Shown: positions 1 through 13,900 of the stretch, in pieces
Numbering within the stretch: position 1 is the stretch's first letter
How the letters are laid out: the number at the start of each line of letters is the position of its first letter
Origin: Aristolochia californica
Lineage: Eukaryota > Streptophyta > Magnoliopsida > Piperales > Aristolochiaceae
Assembly: GCA_029961685.1 (NCBI GenBank)
Contig: JARWKL010000004.1
Location: 26,107,610 to 26,171,609, forward strand
Reading direction: 5' to 3'
Length of the DNA stretch: 64,000 nucleotides
Translations under genes and position numbers: made by a program
The notes under the pieces: generated by a model
The model's database searches: none
What the model saw: only the letters and a program-made list of their open reading frames with translations
Told to the model about the DNA's origin: nothing

Positions 1-3000
1 TTTCAAGCATGCATATCTATTTTTTAAAACATGTGTAGAAAAATCACTTTCTTATAAATTCCAAGCTATTAGGGTTGAACTAGTGGAATTTCCCAAACTT
101 GGATAACAAAACTTTTGTGTTCATTTGTGGTGTGTGAATAAATTTTTATTACTTACATATGTTATTGCTTTAAAATCTTTCATTTCATAAACTCTAAAAT
201 TTTTATTTTGTTGAGATCTATTTGCCTTTTATCTCTTTTTTTGTTTACGTAATGAAGGGAAACTGAATACTCATGTTTCGATTTAAGAAAAAAATGTACA
301 TCTAAAATTGAAATGCACAATGCACAAATATAGAGTGAGAGACTTCAAAAAAGTGTCTGTAATTTTAGGGATTACAAACTCTTTTTAGTTTTTATATATC
401 AGGTTTTGCAATCGTCGGGAAAAGGGCGAGGTGGGGGGTTTTTAGCGGAGTGTTGACCCCCAATCCATAAGTCATTCCTTAAAAAAATATAGCCGTTACC
501 CAAGATAAATCACTTTACAATCATCTATGATCGTTAGATCAGCCTTTTGAAAATGGGCAAAATAGTGGCTTGTTTGACTCGGGTAAATATCCCACTACAC
601 ATTCTCTTGACAATTTAATGTTATTCTCTTTAAAAGGTTTGGATCCATAGGTCATTTGCATCTAAAACATGTTTCAGCATGCATGTCATTTTTTAAAACA
701 ATGTGTAGAAAAATCTCTTTCTTATAAAATTCCAAGCCATTTGGGTTGAACTAGTGGAATTACCCAAACTTGGATAACAAAACTTTTGTGTTCATTTGTG
801 GTGTGTGAATAAATTTTATTTACTTACATTTGTTATTTCTTTAAATTCTTTCCAAACATAAACTCTAAAATATTCATTTTTTCATGATCTATTTGCCTTT
901 TATCTCTTTTTTAGTTTACAAGATGTAGGGAAAGTGAAAATCCCAAGTTTTGATTTTATGAAAAAGTATACATCTAAAATGGAAATGCACAACGCACAAA
1001 TGTAGAGAGAGATAATTCCAAAAAGTGTTTGTAATTTTTAGGGATTGTAAACTCTTTTTAGTTATTATATAACATGTTTTGAAATCATCAGGAAAAGGAG
1101 GAGGCATGGGATTTTTAACTAAGTGTTGAATCCCAATCAATATGTCATTCCTAACAAAAAGATACCCGTTAAATAACTTTACAATCATCTATGATCGTTA
1201 GGTCAGCTATTTGTAAATGGACAAAATAATGGCTTGTTTGACTCAAGTAAATATTTCACCGCACGTTTACTTGAGAATTTAATGTTATTCTCTTTCAAAG
1301 GTTTGGATTCATAGGTCATTTGCATATCCATTTTTTAAACCATGTGTAGAAAAATCTCTTTCTTATAAAATTCCAAACCATTAGGGTTGAACTTGTGGAA
1401 TTTCCCAAACTTGGGTAACAAAACTTTTTTGTTCATTTGTGGTTTGTGAAAAAAATTTCTTTACTTACATTTGTTATTGCTTTAAATTCTTTCCATACAC
1501 AAACTCTAAAATTTTTATTTTGTTGTGATCTATTTACCTTTTATCTCTTTATTTGTTTATGACATGAAGGGAAAGTGAAAACTCAAGTTTCGATTTACGA
1601 AAAAGGTATACATCAAAAATTAAAATGTATAATCCAAAAATATAGAGAGAGATAATTCAAAAAAGAGTCTGTAATTTTTAGGGATTGTAAACTCTTTTTA
1701 GTTTTTATATATCAGGTTTTGCAATCATCGGGAAAAGGGAGAGGCGGGGGATTTTTAACTGAGTATTGAATCCCAATCCATAAGTCATTCCTTTCAAAAA
1801 TATAGCCCGTTACGCATTATAAATCATTTTACAATCATCTATGATCGTTAGGTCAGTTTTTTGTAACAGGGCAAAAAAATGGCTTGTTTGACTCGGGTAA
1901 ATATCCCATCGCACGTTCACTTGGAAATTTAATGTTATTCTTTTGAATAGATTTGGATCCATAAGTCATTTAGATCTTTAACATGTTTCAAGGATGCATA
2001 TCTATTTTTTAAAACATGTGTAGAAAAATCCTTTTTTTTATAAAATTCCAAGCTAGTGGATTTTCTCAAACTTGGATAACAAAACTTTTGTGTTCCTTTT
2101 GTAGTGAGTGAATAAATTTTCTTTACTTACATTAGTTATTAGATTAAATTCTTTCTATACATAAACTATAAAATTGTCATTTTATTATGATCTATTTGCC
2201 TTTTATCTCTTTTTTTGTTTACAAGAAGAAGTGAAATTTAAAACTCAAATTTTGATTTAAGAAAAAAGTATACATCTAAAATGGAAATGCACAACGCACA
2301 AATGTAGAGAGAGATACTTCAAAAAAGTGTCTTTAATTTTTAGGGTTTGTAAACTCTTTTTAGTATTTATATATCAGGTTTTGCAATACTCGAGAAAAGG
2401 GGGAGGCCGGGGATTTTAAACTGAATGTTGACTCCAAATCCATAAGTCATTCCTTAAAAAAATATAGCCCGTTATGCATCATAAATCACTTTACAAACAT
2501 CTATGAACATTAGCTCAACCTTTTGTAAATGGGCAAAATAATGGCTTGTTTGACTCGGATAAATATCCCACCGCACGTTCACTTGAGAATTTAATGTTAT
2601 TCTCTTTAAAATGTTTTGATCGATAGGTCATTCGCATCTTTAACATGTTTCAAGCATGTATATCCAAGTTTCTAAAACATATGTAGAAAAATCTGTTTCT
2701 TATAAAATTCCAAGCTATTCGGGTTGAACTGGTCTAATTTCCCAAACTTTCAGAACAAACTTTTGTCTTCATTTGTGGTGTGTGAATGAAATTTCTTTAC
2801 TAACATTTGTTATTGCTTTAAATTCTTTCCTTACATAAACTCTAAAATTTTCATTTTCTTGTGATCTATTTGTCTTTTATCTCTTTTTTTGTTTACGAGA
2901 TGAAGGGAAAGTGAAAACTCAAGTTTCGATTTAAGAAAATGGTGTACATCTGAAATTAAAATGCACAATGCACAAATGTAGAGAGACACAATTCAAAAAA

Positions 3001-6000
3001 GTGTTAATTATTTTTAGGGATTACAAACTCTTTTTATTTTTTATATATCAAGTTTTGCAATCGTCGGGAAAAGGGGGAGGCGGGGGATTTTTTAACTGAG
3101 TGTTGACTCCAAATCCATAAGTCATTCCATACAAACAAATAGCCCATTACGCATGATAAATCACTTTACAATCATCTATGATCATTAGGTCAGGTTTTTG
3201 TAAATGGGAAAAATAATGGCATGTTTGACTCGGGTAAATATCCCACCGCATGCTCACTTGAGAATTTAATGTTATTCTCTTTAAAAGGTTTGGATGCATA
3301 GGTGATTTTCATCTATAACATGTTTCAAGCTTGCATATCCAATGTTTAAAACATGTCTAGGAAAATTTCTTTCTTATAAAATTCCGTGTTATATGGGTTA
3401 AACTAGAGGAATTCCCAAAACTTGGATAACAAAACTTTAGTGTTCATATATGGTGTGTGAATAAATTTTCTTTACTTACATTTGTTATAGCTTTAAATTC
3501 TTTCCAAACATAAACTCCAAAATTTTCATTTTGTTGTGATCAATTTGCCTTTAATCTCTTTTTTTGTTTATGAGATGAAGGGGAAGTGAAAAATCAAGTT
3601 TCGATTTAAGAAAAAAGTGTACTTCTAAAAATCAAATGCACAATGCTCAAATGTAGAGAGAGATAATTCAAAAAGTGTCTGTAATTTTTAGGGATTGCAA
3701 ACTCTTTTTAGTTTTTATATATAAGGTTTTACAATCGTCATGAAAAGGGGGAGGCGGAGAATTTCTAACTAAGTGTTGACCGCAAATACAAAAGTCATTC
3801 CTCACATAAATATAGCCCCTTACGCATGATAAATCACTTTACAATCATCTATCATCGGTAGGTCAAATTTTTGAAAATGGGAAAAATAATGGCTTGTTTG
3901 ACTCGGGTAAATATCCCACCGCATGTTCAGTAGAGAATTTAATGTTATTCTTTTTAAAAGGTTTGGATCCATAGGTCATTTGCATCTTTATCATCTTTCA
4001 AGCATGCATATCCATTTTTTAAAACAAGTGTAGAAAAATCTCTTTCCAATAAAATTCCAAGCTATTAGGGTTGAACTAGTGGAATTACCCAAACTTGGAT
4101 AAAAAAACTTTTTTGTTCATTTGTGGTGTGTGAATAAATTTTCTTTAGTTACAATTGTTAATGCTTTGTTTTCGTTCCATACTTAAACTCTAAAATTTTT
4201 ATTTTGTTGTTACTTATTTGCCTTTAATCAAATTTTTTGTTTACGAGATGAAGGGAAAGTGAAAACTCAAGTTTTGATTTAAGGAAAAAGTATACATCTA
4301 AAATAGAAATGCACAATGCAAAAATGTGTCTGTAATTTTTAGGGATAGTAAACTCTTTTTACTTTTTGTATAGCATGTTTTGCAATTATCAGGAAAAGGG
4401 GAGGTGGGGGATTTTTAACTAAGTGTTGAATCCCAATCAATAAGTCATTCCGTACAAAAATATAGCCCGTTAGGCATGATAAATTACTTTACAATCATCT
4501 ATGATCGTTAGGTCAGCTATTTATAAAAGGGCAAAATAATGGCTTGTGTGACTCAGTTAAATATCCCACTGCACGTTCACTTGAGAATTTAATGTTTATA
4601 TCTTTATAGGTTCGGATCCATAGGTCCTTTGCATCTTTAACATGTTTCAAGCATGCATATCCATTTTTTAAAACATTTGTAGAAAAATCTCTTTCTTATA
4701 AAATTCCAAGCTATTAGGGTTGAACTAATGGAATTTCCCAAACTTGGATAACAAAACTATTGTGTTCCTTTGTGGTGTATGAATAAATTTTCTTTACTTA
4801 CATTTTTTATTGGTTTAAATTCTTTCCATACATACACTCTAAAATTTTCATTTTGTATTGGTCTATTTGCCTTTTATCTCTTTTTTTGTGTACGAGATAA
4901 AGGGAAAGTGAAACTCATGTTTTTATTTAAGAAAAAGTTAATATCTAAAATGGAAATGCACAACAGACAAATATAGAGAGAGATAATTCCGAAAGGTGTC
5001 TGTAATTTTTATGGATTGTAAACTTTTTTTTGTTTTTATATTTCTGATTTTGCAATCCTCGGGAAAAGAGGGGGGGGGGGGGGGGGGGGGAGGGGGGGGG
5101 GGGGGGGATTTTTAACCGAGTGTTGACTCCCAATCCATAAGTCATTGCTTTAAAAAATATAGCCCGCTACGCATGATAAATCACTTTACAATCATCTATG
5201 ATCGTTAGCGCAACTTTTTGTATATCAAATAATGGCTTGTTTGACTCAGGTAAATATCCCACCCCACGTTCACTCAAGAATTCAATGTTATTTTCTTGCA
5301 AAGGTTTGGATCCTTAGGTCATTTGCATCCTTAACATGTTTCAACCATGCATATCCATTTTTTAAAACATGTGTAGAAAAATATGTTTCTTTTAAAATTC
5401 CTAGTCATTAGGGTTGAAGTAGTGGAATTTCCCATACTTGAATAAAAAAACTTTTGTGTTCATTTGTGGTGTGTGAATAAATTTTCTTTATTTAATTTTT
5501 TTATTGCTTTAAATTATTTATATACTTAAACTCTAAAATTTTCATTTTGTTGTGATGTATTTGCTTTTTATCTCTTTTTTTGCTTACGAGATGAAGGGAA
5601 AGTGAAAACTCAAGTTTTGATTTAAGAAAAAGTATATACCAAAAATTGAAATGCACAATGCACAAATGTAGAGAGAGATAATTCCAAAAAGGGTCAATAA
5701 TTTTTCAGGGTCGTAAACTGTTTTTAGTTTTTATATATCCGGTTTTGTAATCGTCGGGAAAAAGGGGAGGTGGGGGATTTTTAACTCAGTGTTGACTCCC
5801 GATCCAAATCATTACTTACAAAAATATAGCCCGTTATGAAAGGATAAAACTCTTTACAATCATCTATGATCATTAGGTCAGCTTTTAGTAAAAGGGCAAA
5901 AAAGTGGCTTCTTTGACTCGGGTAAATATCCCACCGCACGTTCACCTGAGAATTGAATGTTATTCTCTTTAAAATGTTTGGATCCATTGGTCATTTGCAT

Positions 6001-7998
6001 CTTTAACATGTTTCAAGCATGCATATCCATTTTTTAAAACATGTGTAGAAAACTCTTTTTCTTGTAAAATTCCAAGCTAGAAGGGTTGAACTAGTTGAAT
6101 TTGACAAACTTGGATAAAAAAAATTTTGTGTTCATTTATGGTGTGTGAATAAATTTTCTTTACTTATATTTGTTATTGCTTTAAATATTTTTTCTATACA
6201 TAAACTCTAAAATTTTTGTTTTGTTGTGATCAATTTTTGCCTTTTATCTCTTTTTTAGCTTACAAGATGAAACGAAAGTGAAAAATCATGTTTTGATTTA
6301 AGAAAAAAGTATACATCTAAAATGGAAATGCACAATGCACAAATGTAGAGAGAGATAATTCAAAAAAGTGTCTATAATTTTTCAGGATTGTAAACTCTTT
6401 TTAGTTTTCATATATTAGGTTTTGCAATCGTTGGGAAAAGGGGATAGCTGGGGATTTTTAATTGAGTGTTGACTCCCAATCCATAAGTTATTCCTTCAAA
6501 AATAGAACCCATTACGCTTGGTAAATCACTTTATAATTATCTATGATCGTTAAGTCAGCTTTTTATAAATGGGCAAAATAATGGCTTGTTTGACTTGTTT
6601 AAATATCCCACCGCACGTGTTCTCGAGAATTTAATGTTATTCTCTTTAAAAGGTTTGGATCCATAGGTCATTTGCATCTTTAACATGTTTCAAGCATGCA
6701 TTTCCATTTTTTAAAACATGTCTAGAAAAATCTCTTTCTTATAAAATTCCAATCTATTAGGGTTGAACTAGTGGAATTTCCCAAACTTGGATAACAAAAC
6801 TTTTGTGTTCATTTGTGGTGTGTGAATAAATTTTCTTCACTTACATTTGTTATTTCTTGGTATTCTTTCCATACATAAAGTCTCAAATTTTCATTTTGTT
6901 CTTATCTATTAGCCTTTTATCTCTTTTTTTGTTTACGAGAGATGAAGGGAAAGTGAGAACTCAAGTTTCCATTTAATAAAAAGGTGTACGTCTAAAATTG
7001 AAATGCACATTGCACAAATTTAGAGAGAGATAATTCAAAAAAGTGTTTGTAATTTTAGGGATTACATACTCTTTTGATTTTTTATATATCAGATTTTGCA
7101 CTTGGCGTGAAAAGGGGGAGGCGGGAGATTTTTAACTAAGTCATTCCTTACAAAAATATAGACCATTACGCATGATAAATCACTTGTTAGGTTAGCTATT
7201 TTTAAAAGGGCAAAATAATGGCTTGTTTGACTCAAGTAAATATCCCACCGCACATTCACTTGAGAATTTAATGTTAATCACTTTAAAAGGTTTGGATCTA
7301 TAGGTCATTTGCATCTTTAACATGTTTCAAGTATGCATATCCATTTTATAAAATATTTGTAAAAAAATCTCTTTCTTATAAAATTTATAGCCATTAGGGT
7401 TGAACTAGTGGAATTTTCCAAGCTTGGATAACAAAACTTTTGTGTTCATTTGTGGTGTGTGAATAAATTTTCTTTACTTACATTTTTTATTGCTTTAAAT
7501 TATTTCCATACTTAAACTCTAAAATATTTCTTTTGGTGTGATCTATTTGCCTTTTATCTCTTTTTTTGTTTACGAGATGAAGGGAAAGTGAAAACTAGAG
7601 TGTTGATTTAAGAAAAAAGTATACATCTAAAATGGAAATGCATAATACACAAATGTAGAGAGAGAAAATTCCCAAAAGTGTCTGTAATTTTTTGGGATTG
7701 TAAACTCTGTTTAGTTGTTATATATCATGATTTGCAATGGTCAGGAAAAGGGGGAGGCAGTGGATTTTTAACTGAGTGTTGACTCCCAATCCATAAGTCA
7801 TTCCTTACAAAAATATAGCCAGTTAGGCAAGATAAATCACTTTACAATATTCTATGATCGTTAGGTCAGCTTTTTGTAAGTGGCCAAAATATTGGCTTGT
7901 TTGACTTGGGTAAATATCCCACCTCACGTCCACTGGAGAAATTAATGTTATTCTCTTTAAACGGTTTAGATTCGTAGGTGATTTAAATCTTTAACTTG
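1..7998. repeat. Satellite A higher-order repeat, copy 1 (12 monomers)
   Basis: Using TTTCAAGCATGCATATC as monomer start, this stretch holds 12 monomers of distinguishable types, labelled A to L in order. Diagnostic features: type A has AGAGTGAGAGA and GGGCGAGG (near 335 and 425); type B has TTTTTTCATGATCT near 877 and AACATGTTTTGAAATCATC near 1072; type D has TAGTATTTATATATC near 2362; type L has GAGGCAGTGGATTT near 7754 and GGTGATTTAAATC near 7977. The same order is met again downstream. 7998 bp over 12 monomers gives about 667 bp each. This is the only complete copy in the window. Confidence 0.8.
5070..5107 (+). repeat. Poly-G tract in a satellite A monomer
   Basis: An almost pure G tract of 38 bases with a single A at 5091. 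It lies where the other monomers have a G-rich box reading GGGAAAAGGGGGAGGCGGGG, so it is an expansion of that box in one type-H monomer. The equivalent H monomer near 11115 is not expanded. It may be true slippage or a base-calling or assembly error. Confidence 0.9.
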
Positions 7999-10900
7999 TT
8001 TCAAGCATGCATATCCATTTTTTAAAACATGTGTAGAAAAATCTCTTTCTTATAAATTCCAAGCTATTAGGGTTGAACTACTGGAATTTCCCAGACTTGG
8101 ATAACAAAACTTTTGTGTTCATTTTTGGTGTGTGAATAAATTTTCATTACTTACTTTTGTTATTGCTTTAAAATCTTTCAATACATAAACTCTAAAATTT
8201 TTATTTTGTTGTGATCTATTTGCCATTTATCTCTTTTTTTTGTTTACGAGATGAAGGGAAACTAAAAACTCAAGTTTCAATTTAAGAAAAAAGGGTACAT
8301 CTAAAATTGAAATGCACAATGCACAGATATAGAGTGAGAGAATTCAAAAAAGTGTTTGCAATTTTTAGGGATTCCAACTTGTTTTTAGTTTTTATATATC
8401 AGGTTTTGCAATCGTTTGAAAAAGGGCGAAGCAGGGGATTTTTAAAAGTGTGTTGACTCCCAATCCATAAGTCATTCCTTAAAAAAATATAGCCCGTTAC
8501 ACAAGATAAATCTCTTAAAATCATCTATGATCGTTAGATCAACTTTTTGTAAATGGGCAAACTAGTAGCTTATTTGACTCGGGTAAATATCCCACCGCAC
8601 GTTCACTTGAGAATTTAATGTTATTCTCTTTAAAAGGTTTTGATCCCTAGGTCATTTGCATCTTAAACATGTTTCAAGCACGCATATCATTTTTTAAAAC
8701 ATGTGTAGAAAAATCTCTTTCGTATAAAATTCCAAGCCATTTGGGTTAAACTAGTGGAATTTCCCAAACTTGGATAACAAAACTTTTGTGTTCATTTGTG
8801 GTGTGTGAATAAATTTTCTTTTCTTACATTTGTTATTGCTTTAAATTCTCTCCATACATAAACTCTAAAATATTCATTTTTTCATGATCTATTTGCCTTT
8901 TATCTCTTTTTTTGTTTACGAGATGAATGGAAAGTGAAAACCCCAAGTTTTGATTTTAGGAAAAAGTATACATCTAAAATGGAAATGCACAATGCACAAA
9001 AGTAGAGAGACATAATTCAAAAAAATGTCTGTAATTTTTAGGGATTACAAACTCTTTCTATTTTTTATATTTTAGGTTTTGCAGTCGTCGGGGGAAAGGG
9101 GAGGCAGGGGATTTTTAACTGAGTGTTGACTCATAATCCATAAGTCATTCTACACAAACATATAGCCCGTTACGATTGATAAATAACTTTACAATCATCT
9201 ATGAAAATTAGGTCAGCTTTTTGTAAATGGGAAAAATAATTGCTTCTTTGACTCGGATAAATATCCCACTGCACATTCACTTGAGAATTTAATGTTATTC
9301 TCTTGAAAATGTTTGGATGGATAGGTGATTTACATCTTTAACATGTTTCAACCTTGCATATCCATTGTTTAGAATCCATCTAGAAAAATTGCTTTCTTAT
9401 AAAATTTGTTGCAATATGGGTTGAACTAGAGGAATTTCTCACACTTGGTTAACAAAAAAATTTTGTTCATTTATGGTGTGTGATTAAATTTCCTTTACTT
9501 ACATTTGTTATTGCTTTGAATTCTTTCCATACATTAACTCCAAAAATTTTATTTTGTTGTGATCAATTAGCCTTTAATCTCTTTTCTTGTTTATGAGATG
9601 AAGGGAAAGTGAAAACTCAAGTTTCGATTTAAGAAAAAAGTGTACTTCTAAAAATGAAATGCACAAAGCTCAAATATATAGAGAGATAATTCAAAAAAGT
9701 CTCTGTAATTTTTAGGGATTGAAAGCTCTTTTTAGTTTTTATATATGAGCTTTTGCAATCGTAGTGACAAGAGGGAGGCAGAGGATTTCTAACTGAGTGT
9801 TAACTGCCAATCCATAAGTCATTCCTTAAATAAATATATCCCCTTACGCATGATAAATCACTTTACAATCATCTATCATCGGTAGGTCAACTTTTTTAAA
9901 ATGGGCAAAATAATGGCTTGTTTGACTCGGGTAAATATCCCACCGCACGTTCAGTTGAGAATTTAATGTTATTCCCATTAAAAGGTTTGGATCCATTGGT
10001 CATTTTCATCTTTAACATGTTTCAAGCATGCATATCCATTTTTTAAAACATGTGTAGAAAAATCTCTTTCCAATAAAATTCCAAGTTATAAGGGTTGAAC
10101 TAGTGGAATTTCCCAAACATGGATAACAAGACTTTTGTGATCATTTGTGGTGTGTGAATAAATTTTCTTTACTTACATTTGTTATTGCTTTATTTTCTTT
10201 CCATACATAACCTCTAAAATTTTCATTTTGTTGTTACTTATTTGCCTTTTATCTCTTTTTTTGTTTACGAGATGAAGGGCAAGTGAAAACTCAAGTTTTG
10301 ATTTAAGGAAAAAGTATACATCTAAAATCGAAATGCACAATGCACAAATGTATAGAGAGATAATTCCAAAACGTGTCTGTAATTTTTAGGGATTGTAAAC
10401 TCTTTTCACTTTTTGTATAGCATGTTTTTCAATCGTCGGGAAAAGGAGGAGGCGGGGGATTTTTAACTAAGTGTTGAATCCCAATCAATAAGTCATTCCT
10501 TACAGAAATATAGCCCGTTACGCATGATAAATCACTTTACAATCATCTATGATCGTTAGGTCAGTTATTTATAAAAGGGAAAAATAATGGCTTGGTTGAG
10601 TCAGGTAAATATCCCACCGCACGTTCACTTGAGTATTTATCGTTAATCACTTTAAAAAGTTTGGATCCATAGATCAATTGTATCTTTAACATGTTTCAAG
10701 CATGCTTATCCATTTTTTAAAACATTTGTAGACAAATCTCTTTCTTATCAAATTCCAAGCTATTAGGGTTGAACAAGTGGAATTTCCCAAACTTGGATAA
10801 CAAAACTATTGAGTTCCTTTGTGGTGTGTGAGTAAATTTTCTTTACTTATATTTTTTATTGTTTTAAATTCTTTCAATACATAAACTCTAAAATTTTCAT

Positions 10901-13900
10901 TTTGTATTGGTCTATTTGCCTTTTAACTCTTTTTTTGTTTACAAGGTCAAGGGAAAGTGAAAACTCAAGTTTTGATTTAAGAAAATAGTTAACATCTAAA
11001 ATGGAAATGCTCAACACACAAAAGTAGAGAGAGATCATTTCGACAAGTGTCTGTAATTTTTATGGATTGTAAAAATTTTTTTGTTTTTATATATCTGATT
11101 TTGTAATCAACGGGAAAAGGTGGAGGCAGAATATTTTTAACTGAGTGTTGACTCCCAATCCATAAGTCATTCCTTAAAAAAATAGCTCATTACGCATGAT
11201 AAATCACTTTACAATCATCTATGATCGTTAGGGCAACTTTTTGTATATAGGGCCAAATAATGGCTTGTTTGACACGGATAAATATCCCACCGCACGTTCA
11301 CTTGAGAATTCAATGTTATTTTCATACAAAGGTTTGGATCCATAGGTCATTTGCATCTTTAACATGTTTCAAGCTTGCCTAACTATTTTTTAAAACATGT
11401 GTAGAAAAATATCTTGCTTTTAAAATTCCAAGCCATTAGGGTTGAACTAGTGGAATTTCCCAAACTTGCATAAAAAAACTTTTGTGTTCATTTGTGGTGT
11501 GTGAATAAATTTTTTTTATTTAAATTTTTTATTGCTTTGAATGATTTATTTACATAAACTCAAAAATTTGCGTTTTGTTGTGAAGTAATTGCTTTTTATC
11601 TCTTGGTTTGTTTACGAGATGATGGGAAAGTGAAAACTCCAGTTTTGATTTAAGAAAAAAGTATATATCTAAAAAGGAAATGCACAATGCACAAATGTAG
11701 AGAGAGATGATTCCAAAAATGGTCAGTAATTTTTCGGGATCGTAAACTGTTTTTAGTTTTTATATATGAGGTTTTGCAATCGTCGGGAAAAGGGGGAGTG
11801 GGGGATTTTTAACTGATTTTTGATACCCAATCCAAATTCATTCCTTACAAAAATATAGCCCATTACGAAAGATGAATCTCTTTACAATCATCTATGATCA
11901 TTATGTCAGCTTTTAGTAAATGGGCAAAAAAATGGCTTGTTTGACTTTGGTAAATATCCCACCGCACGTTCACTTCAGAATTTAATTTTATTCTCTTTAA
12001 AAATTTTAGATCCATTGGTGATTTGCATCTTTAACATGTTTCAAGCATGCATATCCATTTTTTAAAACATGTGCAGGAAACTCTCTTTCTTATAAAATTC
12101 CAAGCTAGAACGGTTAAACTAGTGGAATTTTCCAAACTTGGATAACAAAACTTTTGTGTTTAATGGTGGTGAGAGAATAAATTTTCTTTACCTACATTTT
12201 TTATTGCTTCAAATTTATTTTCCATACATAAACTCAAAAATTTTCGTTTTGTTGTGACCAATTTTTGCCTTTTATCTCTTTTTTCATTTACGAGATGAAG
12301 GGAAAGTGAAAAATCAAGTTTTAATTTAAGAAAAATATATACATATAAAATATAAATGCACAATGCACAAATATAGAGAGAGATAATTCCAAAAAGTGTC
12401 TGTAATTTGTAGGGATTGTAAACTCTTTTTAGCTTTTATATATCAGGTTTTGCAATCGTTAGGAAAAAGGGGTGGCGGGGGACTTTTAACTAAGTGTTGA
12501 ATCCCAATCCATAAGTCATTCCTTCAAAAATAGAACCCGTTACGCATGATAAATCAATTTACAATCATCTATGATCGTTAAGTCAGCTTTTTATAAATGG
12601 GAAAAATAATGGCTTGTTTGACTAGGTTAAATATCCCATCGGACGTTCACTTGAGAATTTAATGTTATTCTCTTCAAAAGGTTTGGATCCATAGGTCATT
12701 TGCATCTATAACATGTTTCAAGCATTCCTTTCCATTTTTAAAACTTGTGTAGAAAAATCTCTTTCTTATAAAATTCCAAGCTATTAGGGTTGAACTAGTG
12801 GAATTTCCCAAACTTGGATAACAACACTTTTGTGTTCATTTGTGGTGTGTGAATAAATTTTCTTTACTTACATTTGTTATTGCTTTGTATTGTTTCCATA
12901 CATAAACTCTAAAATTTTCATTTTGTTCTCATCTATTTGCCCTTTATCTCATTTTTTGTTTACGAACGATGAAGGGAAAATGAAAACTCATGTTTCGATT
13001 TAATAAATAGGTATACATCTAAAATTGAAATGCACAATGCAGAAATGTAGAGAGAGATAATTCAAAAAAGTGTCTATAATTTTTTAGAACATGTCTAGAA
13101 AAATTTCTTTCTTATAAAATTCCATGCTATATGTTTTGAATTAGAGGAATTTCTCAAACTTGGATAAGAAAACTTTTGTGTTCATTTTTCGTCTGTGAAT
13201 AAATTTTATTTACTTACATTTTTTATTGCTTTAAATTCTTTCCATACATAAACTCCAAAATTTTCATTTTGTTGTGATCAATTTGCCTTTAATCTCTTTT
13301 TTTGTTTACGAGATGAAGGGAAAGTGAAAACTCAAGTTTCAATTTAAGAAAAAAGTTTACTTCTAAAAATGAAATGCACATTGCTCAAATGTAGAGAGAG
13401 ATAATTCAAAAAAGTGTCTATAATTTTTAGGGATTGCAAACTCTTTTAGTTTTTATATACCAGGTTTTGAAATCATCGTGAAAAGGGGGAGGCAGAGGAT
13501 TTCTAACTGAGTGTTGACTGCCAATCCATAAGTCATTCCATACATAAATATAGCCGCTTACATATGATAAATCACTTTACAATCATCTATCATTGGTAGG
13601 TCAACTTTTTGAAAATGGGCAAAATAATGGCTTGTTTGACTCGGGTAAATATCCCACCGCACGTTCAGTTGAGAATTTAAAGTTATTCTCTTTAAAAGGT
13701 TTGGATCCATAGGTCATTTGATCTCTAACATGTTTCAAGCACGCATATCCATTTTTTAAAACATGTTTAGAAAAATCTCTTTCCAATAAAATTCCAAGCT
13801 ATTAGGGTTGAATTGGTGGAATTTCCCAAACTTGGATAACAAAACTTTTGTATTCATTTGTGATGTATCAATTAATTTTCTTTACTTAAATTTGTTATTG

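Noticed and set aside
916..1188. Minus-strand frames of 60-90 codons recurring in satellite A (also near 14016, 16039, 19886) with similar peptides
   Set aside because: They recur because monomers are similar, are truncated at different places in each monomer, start at arbitrary ATGs and have no recognised domain. Treated as chance frames in a satellite.
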